From assembly GCA_963784195.1 (NCBI GenBank), contig CAWARA010000020.1:1271858-1335857 (forward strand): DNA of 64,000 nt. Direction: 5' to 3'. Positions 40,666 through 51,340 of the stretch are shown here, in pieces (position 1 is the first letter of the stretch; each line of letters begins with the position of its first letter). The stretch is from CAVQAH01 sp963784195 (GTDB taxonomy: Bacteria > Acidobacteriota > Vicinamibacteria > Vicinamibacterales > 2-12-FULL-66-21). The notes under the pieces were generated by a model, which searched no databases, had not been told where the DNA came from, and saw nothing but the letters and a program-made list of their open reading frames with translations. Both the position numbers and the translations under genes were made by a program.

Positions 40666-41667
40666 ATGGCTGGCCTACTGATTGGTAACAGCGCGGCTTT
40701 CGGAGAAGTCACCGAGGCAATCGCCATGGTCGCGCCCGTGGACAGCGCGGTGCTGCTCGTCGGCGAAACGGGGACCGGCAAGGAACTGATTGCGCGGGCG
40801 ATTCACGACGCCGGCCCGCGGCGGCACCAGCGTTTCGTGGCGGTGAACTGCGCCGCGATTCCCGTCAGCCTGCTCGAAAGCGAACTATTCGGTCACGAGC
40901 GGGGAGCATTCACGGGCGCGGTCTCGCAGACCATCGGGCGATTTCAGGCCGCGGACCGCGGCACGTTGTTCCTGGACGAAGTCGGCGACCTCCCGCTGGA
41001 ACTGCAACCCAAACTGCTCCGGGCGCTCCAGGAGCGGCAGGTTGAGCGACTGGGCAGCGGCGGCCGCGCGACATCGGTGGATGTGCGAGTGATCGCCGCG
41101 ACCAACCAGGATCTCGAGGAGATGGTTCAACAGCGCGCCTTTCGCGCCGATCTCTTCTATCGATTGAACGTGTTCCCCATCCGGGTACCGCCGCTGCGCG
41201 AACGCGCCGAGGACATCCCGCTCCTCATCGCCCACTTCGTCCGCCGGTTCGCCGAGCGTCAGGGCAAGAAGGTTGAGGAAATCCCGGACGAGGTGATTGC
41301 CACGTTGAAGCACCATTCGTGGCCAGGTAACGTTCGTGAACTTCAGAACGTCATCGAGCGTGCCGTCGTGGCCACGACAGGTCCGACGTTGCGACTGCCG
41401 GAGCCGGAGCGCCGCATCGATCGTGCGGCCCCGTCGTCGCGCACGCTCGCGCAAGTCGAGCGGGATCACATCGTGGCGACCTTGCAGGCGACGAACTGGG
41501 TGCTCGGCGGCTGGGACGGGGCGGCAGCGAGGCTGGGGCTATCCAGAACGACGCTCATCTCCAGGATGCAGCGCCTCGGCATCTCGGCTGGGAGCGGTCT
41601 CCGCAAGTCAGCGAGCCAGGCAACAGTTTCGCGGTTGCGAAGCGCACGACCGCGGCTCGTTGGCTGA
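40666..41667 (+). CDS. Sigma-54-dependent activator without receiver domain
   Basis: 333 residues. The AAA+ domain starts almost at the N-terminus: Walker A GETGTGKE (33-40), the sigma-54-contacting loop GAFTGA (80-85), Walker B LFLDEV (101-106), and the sensor region 'RADLFYRLNVFPIRVPPLRER'. A Fis-type DNA-binding helix-turn-helix follows ('GWDGAAARLGLSRTTLISRMQRLGI', about 278-302). The usual N-terminal receiver is absent; a lone receiver is encoded 24 bp upstream. The target promoters were not identified. Confidence 0.92.
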   Translation: MAGLLIGNSAAFGEVTEAIAMVAPVDSAVLLVGETGTGKELIARAIHDAGPRRHQRFVAVNCAAIPVSLLESELFGHERGAFTGAVSQTIGRFQAADRGTLFLDEVGDLPLELQPKLLRALQERQVERLGSGGRATSVDVRVIAATNQDLEEMVQQRAFRADLFYRLNVFPIRVPPLRERAEDIPLLIAHFVRRFAERQGKKVEEIPDEVIATLKHHSWPGNVRELQNVIERAVVATTGPTLRLPEPERRIDRAAPSSRTLAQVERDHIVATLQATNWVLGGWDGAAARLGLSRTTLISRMQRLGISAGSGLRKSASQATVSRLRSARPRLVG

Positions 41668-41677
41668 TCGAGAGGTC

Positions 41678-41791
41678 TTACTTCGCTTTCGCGGCGTCGA
41701 CCTTGGCGCGGCCGCGCACGACGCCGACGCGCTCGCCGGTCATCCGCCCTGCAGACGGCCTTGACGATCGTCAACGTAAGCTTGATCAGCG
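41678..41791 (-). pseudogene. 3' remnant of the secreted beta-protein gene at 51341-51730
   Basis: These 114 bases match 51341-51456, the last ~38 codons of the intact gene ('GEMTGERDGVVRGRAKVDAAKAK'), with a few mismatches and two missing bases. Identity stops abruptly at 41791. It stands between the sigma-54 activator and the first HExxH gene. Confidence 0.85.
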
Positions 41792-41928
41792 TTACCTGTT
41801 CCCTGATCTCTTTGAAACGCGACCAGTTCCCGCGTTACCTACAGATGCGATCTGCGTCACGCTGTCGTCATTGAGGTAGCCGCTCCAGCCTTGCACGGTT
41901 GCACCACGCGAATTTTGCGGGGTGCTCA

Positions 41929-42456
41929 ATGGCTGGTCATCTGCAGGCTGTTCTTCTCACCTGGTTGTCCGTCGTCTCAAGCCAGAGTCCCTCTGTCGGC
42001 ACGCCGAACCTCCAGTTCTACTGCCACACTGGCTACAGCGAACAGGACTGCAAACTGCAATCGAGGCGGCTGGGAGAGGTATTGGCGGGGATGGATCTTG
42101 CCGGGCTCGGCGACTGGGAGTGGATCCTGGTCCGGACCACGGACTGGAAGCCGATCCTGCGCGGAGTCGGCCTCGATCCCGACAGCCCTGGCTTCACGAT
42201 CCTCGAGAAGCGGCAGACTTTTCTGGAAGAAGCGCTGTTCACTGGCGATCCGGAAAGGAGCCGGACGTTCCTCGAAAAGTGGCGGATTCCGCTCGACCAG
42301 TTCCTCGCGTATACGGTCGCCCATGAGCTGGCCCATGCTCTGTGCCGCGAGACCGACGAGTCAAGAGCCAGAGTGTACGCTGACGAGCTGCAAAACACGG
42401 GGAGGGTCACGTGCCGCGGGCGGAGCGGCCCTAAAGCGATGAACGTCAGCAAATAA
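41929..42456 (+). CDS. Small secreted HExxH protein (putative zinc metalloprotease), paralogue 1
   Basis: 175 residues from ATG 41929, with GCGGGGTG as ribosome site. Residues 1-20 are a signal-like hydrophobic segment. The motif AHELAH (132-136 HELAH) is a gluzincin/zincin-type zinc site, and Glu141, Glu144 or Glu153 could be the third ligand. Four cysteines (32, 41, 139, 162) are conserved in the paralogue at 50706, as are 'DWKPILR', 'DPDSP.FTILEKRQTFLEEALF' and the spacing around HExxH. I do not recognise a named family. It lies 70 bp upstream of a winged-helix/PD40 gene in the same direction. Confidence 0.75.
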   Translation: MAGHLQAVLLTWLSVVSSQSPSVGTPNLQFYCHTGYSEQDCKLQSRRLGEVLAGMDLAGLGDWEWILVRTTDWKPILRGVGLDPDSPGFTILEKRQTFLEEALFTGDPERSRTFLEKWRIPLDQFLAYTVAHELAHALCRETDESRARVYADELQNTGRVTCRGRSGPKAMNVSK

Positions 42457-42526
42457 CGGAAACGCGTCGTAGGCGGCGTTGACGGGTGCTACACTCTCGC
42501 GGCGAGATTCAGGCGGTTTCCTGTCC

Positions 42527-44750
42527 ATGAGCGAAACCCCGGCGCACTCGCCTCGGCTCGTGAGGTTTGGCGTCTACGAGCTAGACCTCCATTCGGGCGA
42601 GCTGCGAAAGTCCGGTTCACGTCTCGCCCTTCAACAACAACCGCTCCAATTGCTCTCGGTGCTCCTCGAGCGCCCCGGTGAGCTCGTGACCCGCGAAGAC
42701 CTCCGCAAGCGGTTGTGGCCCGACGATACCTTCGTTGATTTTGAGCACGGGCTGAACGCCGCGGTGAAGCGGTTGCGCGACACGCTTGGAGACTCGGCCG
42801 ACTCGCCACGCTTTGTCGAAACTGTGCCACGGCGAGGCTATCGGTTCATCGCACCTACGAACCTGCCCCATAGTTCGGTCGCGCGCACAACGCCAGCGGC
42901 CGGACGTTGGCGTGCGGGGTGGGTATGGATGATCGTCGGAGCCGCCGTCGTGGCTGCCATAGTGCTCGGCACTTTGGCTCTCCGAAAACCGCCTCTGCAG
43001 GACACGCCAACTGCGGACGCTTCGTTACCGCGCGGCCCGGCAGGACCGGTGAAACGACTGACGCACGGATCGGATCTCAACCTGGAACCAACGGTGTCGC
43101 CTGACGGTGAGTGGGTCGCTTATGCATCCGATCGCACCGGCAAAGGCAATCTCGACATCTGGATGCAGCGCCTGAGCGGCGGTGAAGCCGTGCAGCTCAC
43201 CCGGGACTCCGCCGACGAACGCGAGCCGGCGTTTTCGGCCGACGGGAGTCGTATTGCGTTCCGTTCGGAGCGCGATGGAGGCGGCATCTACGTCATGCCC
43301 GCTCACAGCAGTGGTGAGGCCAAATTGCTCGTCCCCGAGGGGCATGGCCCGCGCTTCTCGCCGGACGGTCGATGGCTCGCGTATTCGAAGGGTCCAGGGC
43401 GGTTCAGCATGGACAAAGCACTGGGGTTCAATGCCACGACGTACCTCATCTCGCCAACCGGAGGAGACGTCGACGCAATTGCTGCCCGATTTCGAGTCAC
43501 GTCGCGATGCCCGTCTGGTCTCCCGACGGCCATCGTCTTCTTGTTACCGCCGGACGCACGAAGTCTGATGAACCCGAGTGGTGGGTGGTGACGCTGGACG
43601 GCCAGGAACCGCTCAGGGTCAGCGGCATGACCGTTGTGACCCCCGGCGACGCCAAGTTTCCCGTCCGACCGTGGACCTGGATTGAGGGAAACCGCATCGT
43701 GGTACTCAACGGCTCTCGGTGGGGATAGCTGGGATTTGTGGGAGGTCGCGCTCGCACCAGACACGTGGGTGGCTTCTACGGAGCCGAGGCGGCTGACTAC
43801 GGGCGCCGACCTGCAGGCGCACGCATCCATCGTAGGCGCGCGGCTCGTCTTTTCGAGTCTGACGCAGACAATCAATGTCTGGAGCCTGCCGCTCGACGCC
43901 AAAGAAGGTCGCGTCGTCGGTCCCGCACGACGGGTGACCGCGACGTCCGCCCTTCAGTGGTGGCCTTCCGTGTCCGAAGATGGCCGGCGTCTCCTGTTTC
44001 GCGGCGACAAAGGCGGTCTCTGGATTCGGGAGCTCGATACCGATCGCGAAGTTCTTCTTGTCTCGTCTCAGCGCCCCGTCCGCGGGTTCATCACGGCCGA
44101 CGGCTCGCGAGTCGTCTTCATGGTGTTTGACAAGAAAGGGGAAATCCTTGCGGTGCCGTCGACGGGTGGCGTGCCCGAACCATTCTGCGTGGACTGCGGC
44201 GACAGCTTTCTGGAAGGCTGGTCGAGAGACAAAACCCGAGTGCTCTACGAAGCTGGGAATCCCAGCGAGGTTTTCGTCCTCGATGTCCGATCGGGCGAGA
44301 AGAGGCGTGTGCTTCACCGTCCGCCAAACCACCTCTGGAACGCACGATTCTCCCCGGACGATCGCTGGATTAGCGTGACGCTGGAGGTTCAGGGCCGCTC
44401 TGGTGTCTGGATTGCTCCGTTCAGGGACGGGTCGTTACCCGAGGCACACGAGTGGGTTGGCGTGACGAGTGGCGAACACTGGGATGACAAGCCGCACTGG
44501 TCGACCTGACGGGACCCTCATGTTCTTCACGTCCCTGCGCGACGGATTCCATTGCCTCTGGGCCCAGCGCCTCCGCCCGGACACCAAGGAACCAACAGGC
44601 CCGCCCTTTCCGTCAAACACTTCCACGACGCGAGGTTGTCGATGACGAATACGGGAGTTGGATGCCCTCGAGGTCGCGATCGCGCGCGATCAGATCTTCA
44701 TCAACTTGGGCGAGCTGACCGGTAACATCTGGACCACGTCCTTGCGCTAG
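42527..44750 (+). CDS. CadC-like winged-helix / transmembrane / PD40 protein 1 (frameshifted)
   Basis: From ATG 42527 (MSETPAHSPRLVRFGVYELD): a trans_reg_C winged helix (about 10-110, 'LLSVLLERPGELVTREDLRKRLWPDDTFVDFEHGLNAAVKRLRDTLGD....RFVETVPRRGYRF'), one transmembrane helix ('WMIVGAAVVAAIVLGTLAL') and repeated PD40/TolB beta-propeller blades ('EPTVSPDGEWVAYASDR', 'PRFSPDGRWLAYSK'). The frame shifts near 43485, 43728, 44508 and 44600, and with these restored ends '..IARDQIFINLGELTGNIWTTSLR' at 44750. The layout suggests a membrane sensor with a cytoplasmic DNA-binding head. Ligand and target genes unknown. Confidence 0.82.
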
Positions 44751-44848
44751 CCGCTGAAAACAAACGACTCGACGCGTACGGGAAGGGGGCACCGCACGCG
44801 CCAGGGTCCGCCGCGTCCCGCGACCCGCATTGCGCCGAAATAGAGCGG

Positions 44849-46955
44849 TCAGCGGAAGTTTTCCACGAGCATGATGTCGCTCGAGACGCCGTCGAGCTGC
44901 GGGTAGAGAAGTCGCCGGCCGTTGGGTGAGATCGCCAGCGGTCCTCCCCAGGGAGCCGGACGCCCCGGGAGGTCTACGAGGCGCACAATCCTGGCGCTGG
45001 CGAACTCGAAGAAGTCGATTCCGGCGCGGGGCGGCCCGGGGTTGATGAAATAGATGCCTGTCGGGCTCAGTGCCCACGCATCGAGGAACTGCGGCGGCAG
45101 CGGAGGTAACCCCGAGACTCGCCGCTCATCACCTCCCGCCGTCGAAACGGAGTACATCTCGCTATCCTTCATGTAGTAGATGCGCGTGCCGTCAGCCGAT
45201 GGCTGCGGCGACCAGCCACCGCCTGTGGTGAGCCGGATCGCGCTGCCACCTTCCATCGGGACTTTGAATATCTCCGAGATTCTTCCAACCCGGCCGGCGA
45301 AGTAGAGCCATCTCCCGTCGATCGACCACGAGGGTACGGAGCTATCGTCCACACCAGTGGCGACACGCCGGTGCGGCCCCCCTCCGGACGGGACGACGTA
45401 GATTCCGGGGAGTCCCTCCACGCGAGAATCGAACGCGATAAAGCGTCCGTCCGGCGACCACTCCGATGAGCCGGTCCCGGTCGGAGGTCCTCCAAATGTC
45501 GTGAGAGCCACCGGATTAGAACCGTCGCCGTCACTGGTCCAAATCTCCGACGACCCCGAGCGGTCGGATGTGAACGTCACCCGGCTGCCATCGGGCGAGA
45601 ACGCCGCATATCCATGCATCCGGCTGGACGCCAGTAGTCTCTCTGGTGGACCTGCGGGCCGGGCCGGCGCCGTGAGACCTACCTGCCACAGGTTGACGTT
45701 GTGAGGGCCTCTCTTGGCGAAGGCCAGGCGCTTGCCGTCGCGGGAGAGAGCCGGCATTGTCACGTCGGCCAGCAGTTTCTCGGGTTGACCACCCGATACC
45801 CCGGCGGCGACGCGCCACAGATCTCCTTCTGCGGCATAGATCAGACTCCCACCGTCCGCGGTCCAGGTCATGCCCGTGAAATCCCCCTGCACGCGTGCCA
45901 CCCGCCGTGCGGTACCGCCAGCGATTGGCCATACGTAAAGATCGTTGAGATCAATGGTCACCATGCAGCCGACGGCGAGCGATGCGCCGTCGGGCGAGAA
46001 GGCGGGCGCCCAGGAGTACGCGCACTCCGGGGACGGGCTGCCCCACCAGCGTTTCTCCAACGTGGTTATGTCGATTTGGGAGACGCCCTCCTGACCGGAG
46101 GGCCCGCGATCGAAAAACGCCAGCGATTTCCCATCCGGCGACCAGCTCAACATCGCCTGGACGTAGTACTTGAGAGCCGCGTCCGCCAGCTTCCACTCGG
46201 GACCGCGCAATCGGCGAAATCAGATAGATCGCGCTGTCCCCGGGCGCGAGTCGCGCAAAGGCGATCTGGCGCCCATCGGGCGACCACGACGGGGAGATGA
46301 ACTCTGCCGGACGCGAGGTGAGCCGGAGCAGGTTTTCACGCCCAATCACTTTCACATAGAGATCGAACTGGTCTCTCGGCCCTTCCGCCGCCCAGGCGAA
46401 GGCGATCTGGCTACCGTCTGGCGAGAAAGTTGGTGCGACTTCCTGGCCAGAGAGGGTCGTGAACGGAACTGCGGTCAGCGGACTCGTGGAGTTGACCGGA
46501 CGATCGGCAGAAAGGTAGATCCAGAGACCGACAATCCCAACCGCGAGACCGGCTGTGAGGAGAAGCCAGGCTCGTTTCATGCGCGGGACAGCGACCGGGC
46601 GAATCGCTGTCCTGGAACCGGCATGAGAACTCTGAGCGCCATCAACGCTCGCCGGGGCGATGAACCGGTAGCCACGGCGCGGCACCGTCTCGACAAAGCG
46701 GGGCGAGCCGGCCGAGTCGCCCAGCGTGTCGCGCAGTCGCTTCACGGCGGCGTTGAGCCCGTGCTCAAAGTCGACGAAGGTGTCGTCGGGCCACAGGCGC
46801 TTGCGGAGCTCGTCGCGAGTCACGAGCTCGCCAGGCCGCTCGAGCAGCACGGCGAGGAACTGAAGTGGTTGTTGCTGAAGGCTGAGACGTGCGCCCGACT
46901 TGCGCAACTCGCCTGAGCGCAGATCGAGCTCGAAGACCCCAAATCTGACGAGCAT
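44849..46955 (-). CDS. CadC-like winged-helix / transmembrane / PD40 protein 2 (one frameshift, altered start)
   Basis: The winged helix starts abruptly 'MLVRFGVFELDLRSGELRKSG' (1-105), followed by a transmembrane helix ('AWLLLTAGLAVGIVGLWIYLS') and PD40 blades ('APTFSPDGSQIAFAWA', 'SPSWSPDGRQIAFARL', and more after an indel near 46205) to 'DIMLVENFR' at 44849. The usual ~15 residues before 'LVRFG' are missing. The ATG is formed at the border with the TonB receptor, whose stop is 4 bp upstream. The missing type of N-terminus (MDDISTDSRRLVRFGVFELD) is encoded at 50517-50456, beyond the receptor. Confidence 0.82.
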
Positions 46956-46959
46956 AGGC

Positions 46960-49900
46960 CTACCAGATAACTTTCAACCCGAACTGCATCTGTCGCGCGT
47001 CGCGCGTGGATGTTGCCTGCCCGAAGCTTGCCGGAATCACTGCGCTCTCGATGATCGTCGCGTTCGGTACCGGGTTGTTCAACACGGCCGAAGACGGCTG
47101 CAAAACAGCGTTCACACCGCGGAAGTTCGCTGTTGTTGAAAAGATTGAAGACATCCCAGCGGAATTGGAGCTTGACGGCATCGGTCACGCGGAAGTTCTT
47201 GTAGAACGCGAGATCCGTCTGGAAATAACCCGGGCCTGTGCAGTCGCCTCTTTCGGCGGTCCCGATGGATCCGAGCTGGAATCCGTTCAACGTGTACGCG
47301 CCTGGATTGATGATTTGCTCTTCCAGCCCGCCGCCGGCGCGGCACGATTCGCCCGTGCGGTTCGGTCGCTGATTGTCGGTGTATCCGGTTCCGGAGGGTC
47401 CGCCGTTGAGACCAGGAATCGAGCCCGTGTGAGGCCGTGAAGGGCTGCCCGGTTGCCGCGTTTACGATGGTGGCGAGCTCCCAGCCGCCGAAGAGTCCGC
47501 GCGTCACGCGGGACTCGCCCTCCAGAGTCGGCAAGAAATAGACGACGGACATGTTGAAGATGTTCGTGCGTCCGACGTCCGGCCGGCCCCAGTCGCGGTC
47601 GGGATTCTCGTTGTCGATGGCGGTGAAACCCTGGCTCAGAGCCCCGCCGACGACGTCCGAGAGGTTGAAGTTCGCCCTAGAGCGAGCGACCGTGTACGAC
47701 GCCTGAAACTGCGAACCGCGGCCGAACCGGCTGACGAACTGCGTCTGAATCGAGTGATACATCGATTCCCCGCTTGCGTCCCAGATGAGGATCTGAGAAT
47801 CACCGAACACTCCGAACGGGCGAAGCGCCCCGTTCGCGGGTGCCGGGTTCGTGTACTGCAGGCGATCGTCAACGCCATTGGTGTCGGTATCTCCGGCCCG
47901 AACCTGGTTGGCGTCATGATTACGGAGCAGGTTACGGCCGCGGCTGCCGACGTAGCCCGCTTCGATCGTCGTGTTTCTCCAGATCTCCCTTTGGAACATC
48001 ACGTTCCATTGCCAGGTGTTCGGAGCCCGGTACTCGACCTCGCGACCGAGAGTCGGCGTGCCGGATGCCTGCGTGAAACAGCCGGCGCACGGTTCCACGT
48101 TCGTATCGAGCGTACGGGTCCCCGATATTTTCTGCACGAAGGGCGTATTGCGAGCGATGCCATATACCGGGGCCATATGTTCGCGCTGGAAGAATTGTCC
48201 GAGGCCGGCACGAATCGCGGCTTTCCCATCGCCTCGCAGATCCCACGCAAGGCCGAGACGCGGCGCAAAGTTGTTGTAATCCTGGTACATCAGCGATCGG
48301 TTCGGCCCCTCCATCCCGCCGCGGGCATTCGCTTCCTCGCACCAGGTCCTGCCGGGCGGCTGCAGGTTGCCGTTACACGCATCCGCTCCCAGCGCCGGGT
48401 TGAAGAGCGCCGGAACGAAGCTCGTGATTTTGTCATCGGCCGTGTAGGGGTTGAAGTACATGGAATACCGGACGCCGTAGTCGAAGGTGAGGTAGGGTGA
48501 GACTTCCCAGGAATCGGCGAAGTAGACCTCTGCGTCTCGCCACCGCATCGGAGCCAGGCGCCCCGCCGACAACTCGGAAAATCCAAACGCCATGTCCTCG
48601 AGCAGGAAGTCGGCCAGGATGTTGCCCGTCGTCCCGCCATAGCCATTGAGACCGGTCGAGCCCCAGAAGGCCTGGTTCTGCAACGAGCCGTTTCCGATGG
48701 TGTCTTCGTTTTTCTTGTTGAAGCTGACGAGCGCGCCGGCCTTGACGTAATGCTTGCCGAAGACCTTTGTGTAATCGTCCCTCAGGACGAACAGGTCCTG
48801 ATTGTTGTCGAACGGCGCCTCGTTCCACAGAGCCCCGTATCCGCTCCCTCCCCACCAGAGCGGGTGACCGATGTCCGCCCCGTGCTGTTTGCTTTGGATC
48901 GGGAAGATGGGCGGGATGGCAGTCACGATGCGGGCATTCAGCTCTGGGTCTCCGCCGCGCCGGACCGTGATTCGGTTGGCGGAGTACGAGAACTGAAGGC
49001 TGTTGGTCGCGTTCGTTCCAAATGTCTGGTTCAGCGACGTGACGAACGACGTACTCGCGTAGTCCCAGTTGGAGTCAACCGAGGGAAACGGATCGTCGCC
49101 CCACAGGTTTGACTGGAAGCTGGGCGCGTCGTTCTTCCAGCTGTCGTGCGTGTATCGCACCATCAACCGGGCAGAGTTGCCGATGCTCCAGTCCCCGCGC
49201 ACGTGCTCCTGGCGGTAATCGATCGGCGACGTGACCGAGGTCACCCAGTTGTTGCAGCTTTCACCGGCGGCCGCGACGTTGGGCAATGGGAAAAGGCTGA
49301 GGAACGCGTGGCCCCCTGGGCTGATGCGATCGCTCGGAACCCGGTTGCCATCGAAAGGCCTGCCGGTCGTCGGGTCGATCGGAATCCCGGGCGCCGTGCT
49401 GCAGACGGGGCCGGCGCTGAAATCGCCGTTGCGTTCCGCCAGCGTCGGCACCTGCGCGACGCGCGCGCTGCCGCGGTCCTCGAGGTTCCACTCGAGACCT
49501 CCGAAGACGAACAGCTTGTCCTTAAGGATTGGACCGCCGACAAATCCGCCGAAATCATTCCGTTGCAGCTCGCTCTTGGGCTGGTTGTTTTTCTCGAGGA
49601 AGTAATCCGTGGAGTTGAACGCGTCGTTACGGACGAAGTAGAACCCGCTGCCGCGGAACTGGTTCGTGCCGCCGCGGGTCACGACGTTGATCTGCGCGCC
49701 GCCGGCGCCGCCGAACTCGGGGCCGTAGCTGTTGCGGAGAATCTTGAGCTCCTCGATGGCTTCGAGCGAGGGGTACACCAGCATCGTGGCGTTATTGCCG
49801 AGATCATTGTTGTTTGCGCCGTCCACGGTCCACAGGTTAGCAGTCACACCGCTGCCGCTGACCGACAGGTAGGCTCCTCCGAGCAACCCCTTGTCCTTGA

Positions 49901-50408
49901 CGTTGAGGAAATCGTTCTCGCTCACGCCCGGCATGAGCGTCGCCAATTGCATGAAGTTGCGCCCGTTGAGCGGGAGCTCGCGCGCCTGCTGACCGGTGAT
50001 GATACCCGAGACATCACCGCCGACCACCTTGACGGGCGTGGAGGAAGCCTCTACGGTCACGACCTCTGTGAAGTCCCCCGCCTCGAGCGTGAAATCGACA
50101 GCGTAATCGTCTGCGACCCGCAGAATGATCCCCGTGCGCGAAGCCGACTTGAACCCTTGCAGCTCCGCGGTGACCCGATAGCGGCCGATCGGCAGGTCGG
50201 GAAGCGCGTAGGTCCCGGAAACGTTCGTCGCGGTGGAGCGGGTCAGGCCGGTGTCGTCATTCTTCGCGGTGACGGTCGCACCGGGGATGAGGGCCGTTGA
50301 TGAATCGACGACCGTGCCCCGCAACGTAGCCGTTGTGCGCTGCGCCAGGGCCGGCGCGGACACGCCCAAAACGAGATAGGAGACCAGCAGGAACGACGAT
50401 TTACGCAT
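46960..50408 (-). CDS. TonB-dependent receptor, Oar-like, with carboxypeptidase-regulatory N-domain (two frameshifts)
   Basis: About 1,150 residues. ATG 50408 opens a signal peptide (KSSFLLVSYLVLGVSAPALA). Residues 25-115 are a carboxypeptidase-regulatory-like beta-sandwich ('RGTVVDSSTALIPGATVTAKN...GTYALPDLPIGRYRVTAE'). The plug follows ('ELPLNGRNFMQLATLMPGV', 'LWTVDGANNNDLGNN', 'INVVTRGGTNQFRGSGFYFVRNDAFNSTDYF'), then the 22-strand barrel. Frameshifts near 47430 and 47125 precede the last strands, which end 'RQMQFGLKVIW' at 46960. Such receptors import large or complex nutrients across the outer membrane; the ligand is unknown. Confidence 0.9.
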
Positions 50409-50455
50409 AGCGCGCCTCGCGGGCTCGCTCAACGCAGGCTAAAACAACCGTCAGC

Positions 50456-50517
50456 GGATCTAGCTCGAAGACTCCAAACCTGACCAGGCGTCGTGAGTCT
50501 GTCGAGATGTCGTCCAT
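50456..50517 (-). pseudogene. 5' fragment of a winged-helix/PD40 gene
   Basis: It encodes MDDISTDSRRLVRFGVFELD, the typical first 20 residues of the winged-helix/PD40 proteins, then loses homology just before the TonB receptor start. The 33 bases at its 3' side match 28 of 33 positions at 46923-46954, where the second winged-helix gene begins. The fragment cannot make a functional domain. Confidence 0.75.
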
Positions 50518-50705
50518 CGACCTGACTCTGTGTGGCGGCGCCACAGTGTACCACTCGTCCCGGGCCGATGACCTGGTATCGCATCGCATTGAAACGGTAT
50601 GGGTTCCTCGGTCAGATCCTCGTGCGATCTCAGTCACCATCCCGTCATTGAGGTAGCCGTTTCAACGCCGCACCGTGGCACTCCGCGCACTCGCGGAGGT
50701 GTTGA

Positions 50706-51206
50706 ATGGGCGGTCAACTCGAAAGCGTCCTCTTCGTATGGCTGTTCCTCGTCGGAGCCGAGCAAGCCTCGCAACACGTCGCGCCGAACTTGAGTTTCCA
50801 TTGCAATACCGGCTATACCGAGCGGGATTGCGACGTTCAGCTGGGGATGCTCAGGCGGGCTCTGAGTGCCATGGACTTGACGCCGCTCGGTGAATGGACC
50901 TGGGTTCTCGTCAAGTCGGATGACTGGAAGCCGATTCTCCGCCGCGTCCATCGGGATCCGGACAGCCCAGCCTTCACGATTCTCGAGAAACGGCAGACCT
51001 TCCTGGAGGAGGCTCTGTTCAATCCCCGTCCGGATCGCGCTCGGACGCTGCTCGCCAAGTGGCGAAGGCCGCTTGATGAGCTCATGCCGTTCGCCGTCGC
51101 GCACGAGCTCGGCCATGCGCTGTGCAAGGACGTCGATGAAAAGAGAGCGGATGAGTACGGTGCGCAGCTCCGCGACTCGGGCACAGTCCGGTGCCTGGCA
51201 CGGTAG
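50706..51206 (+). CDS. Small secreted HExxH protein (putative zinc metalloprotease), paralogue 2
   Basis: 166 residues from ATG 50706. The N-terminal hydrophobic stretch (about 5-20) suggests export. HELGH is at 133-137 with a downstream 'DVDEKRADEY' that could supply the third ligand. Cysteines 33, 42, 140 and 163 align with paralogue 1. The 60 bp upstream also resemble those of paralogue 1 (cgtcattgaggtagccg). Downstream is only the last 87 bp of a winged-helix/PD40 gene, so its former partner appears to have been deleted. Confidence 0.75.
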   Translation: MGGQLESVLFVWLFLVGAEQASQHVAPNLSFHCNTGYTERDCDVQLGMLRRALSAMDLTPLGEWTWVLVKSDDWKPILRRVHRDPDSPAFTILEKRQTFLEEALFNPRPDRARTLLAKWRRPLDELMPFAVAHELGHALCKDVDEKRADEYGAQLRDSGTVRCLAR

Positions 51207-51242
51207 TCCGGTAGCGGCACGCGATGCGGTGGTGTAATGATG

Positions 51243-51329
51243 GCCCTCGAGGTCGCGATCGCGCGCGATCAGATCTTCCTCAACCTGGGCGAGCTGACCG
51301 GAAACATCTGGACCACGTCCTTGCGCTAG
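51243..51329 (+). pseudogene. 3' remnant of a winged-helix/PD40 gene
   Basis: These 87 bases match 44664-44750 nearly exactly, encoding 'ALEVAIARDQIF.NLGELTGNIWTTSLR' and the stop. Nothing upstream resembles the rest of the gene. It lies between the second HExxH gene and the convergent secreted beta-protein gene. Confidence 0.85.
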
Positions 51330-51340
51330 CTGCCGCGCCC

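Noticed and set aside
44661..44750. The 3' segment after 44509 as a separate small gene
   Set aside because: It is in phase with the PD40 homology once frameshifts near 44508 and 44600 are restored, so it is the C-terminus of the gene starting at 42527.
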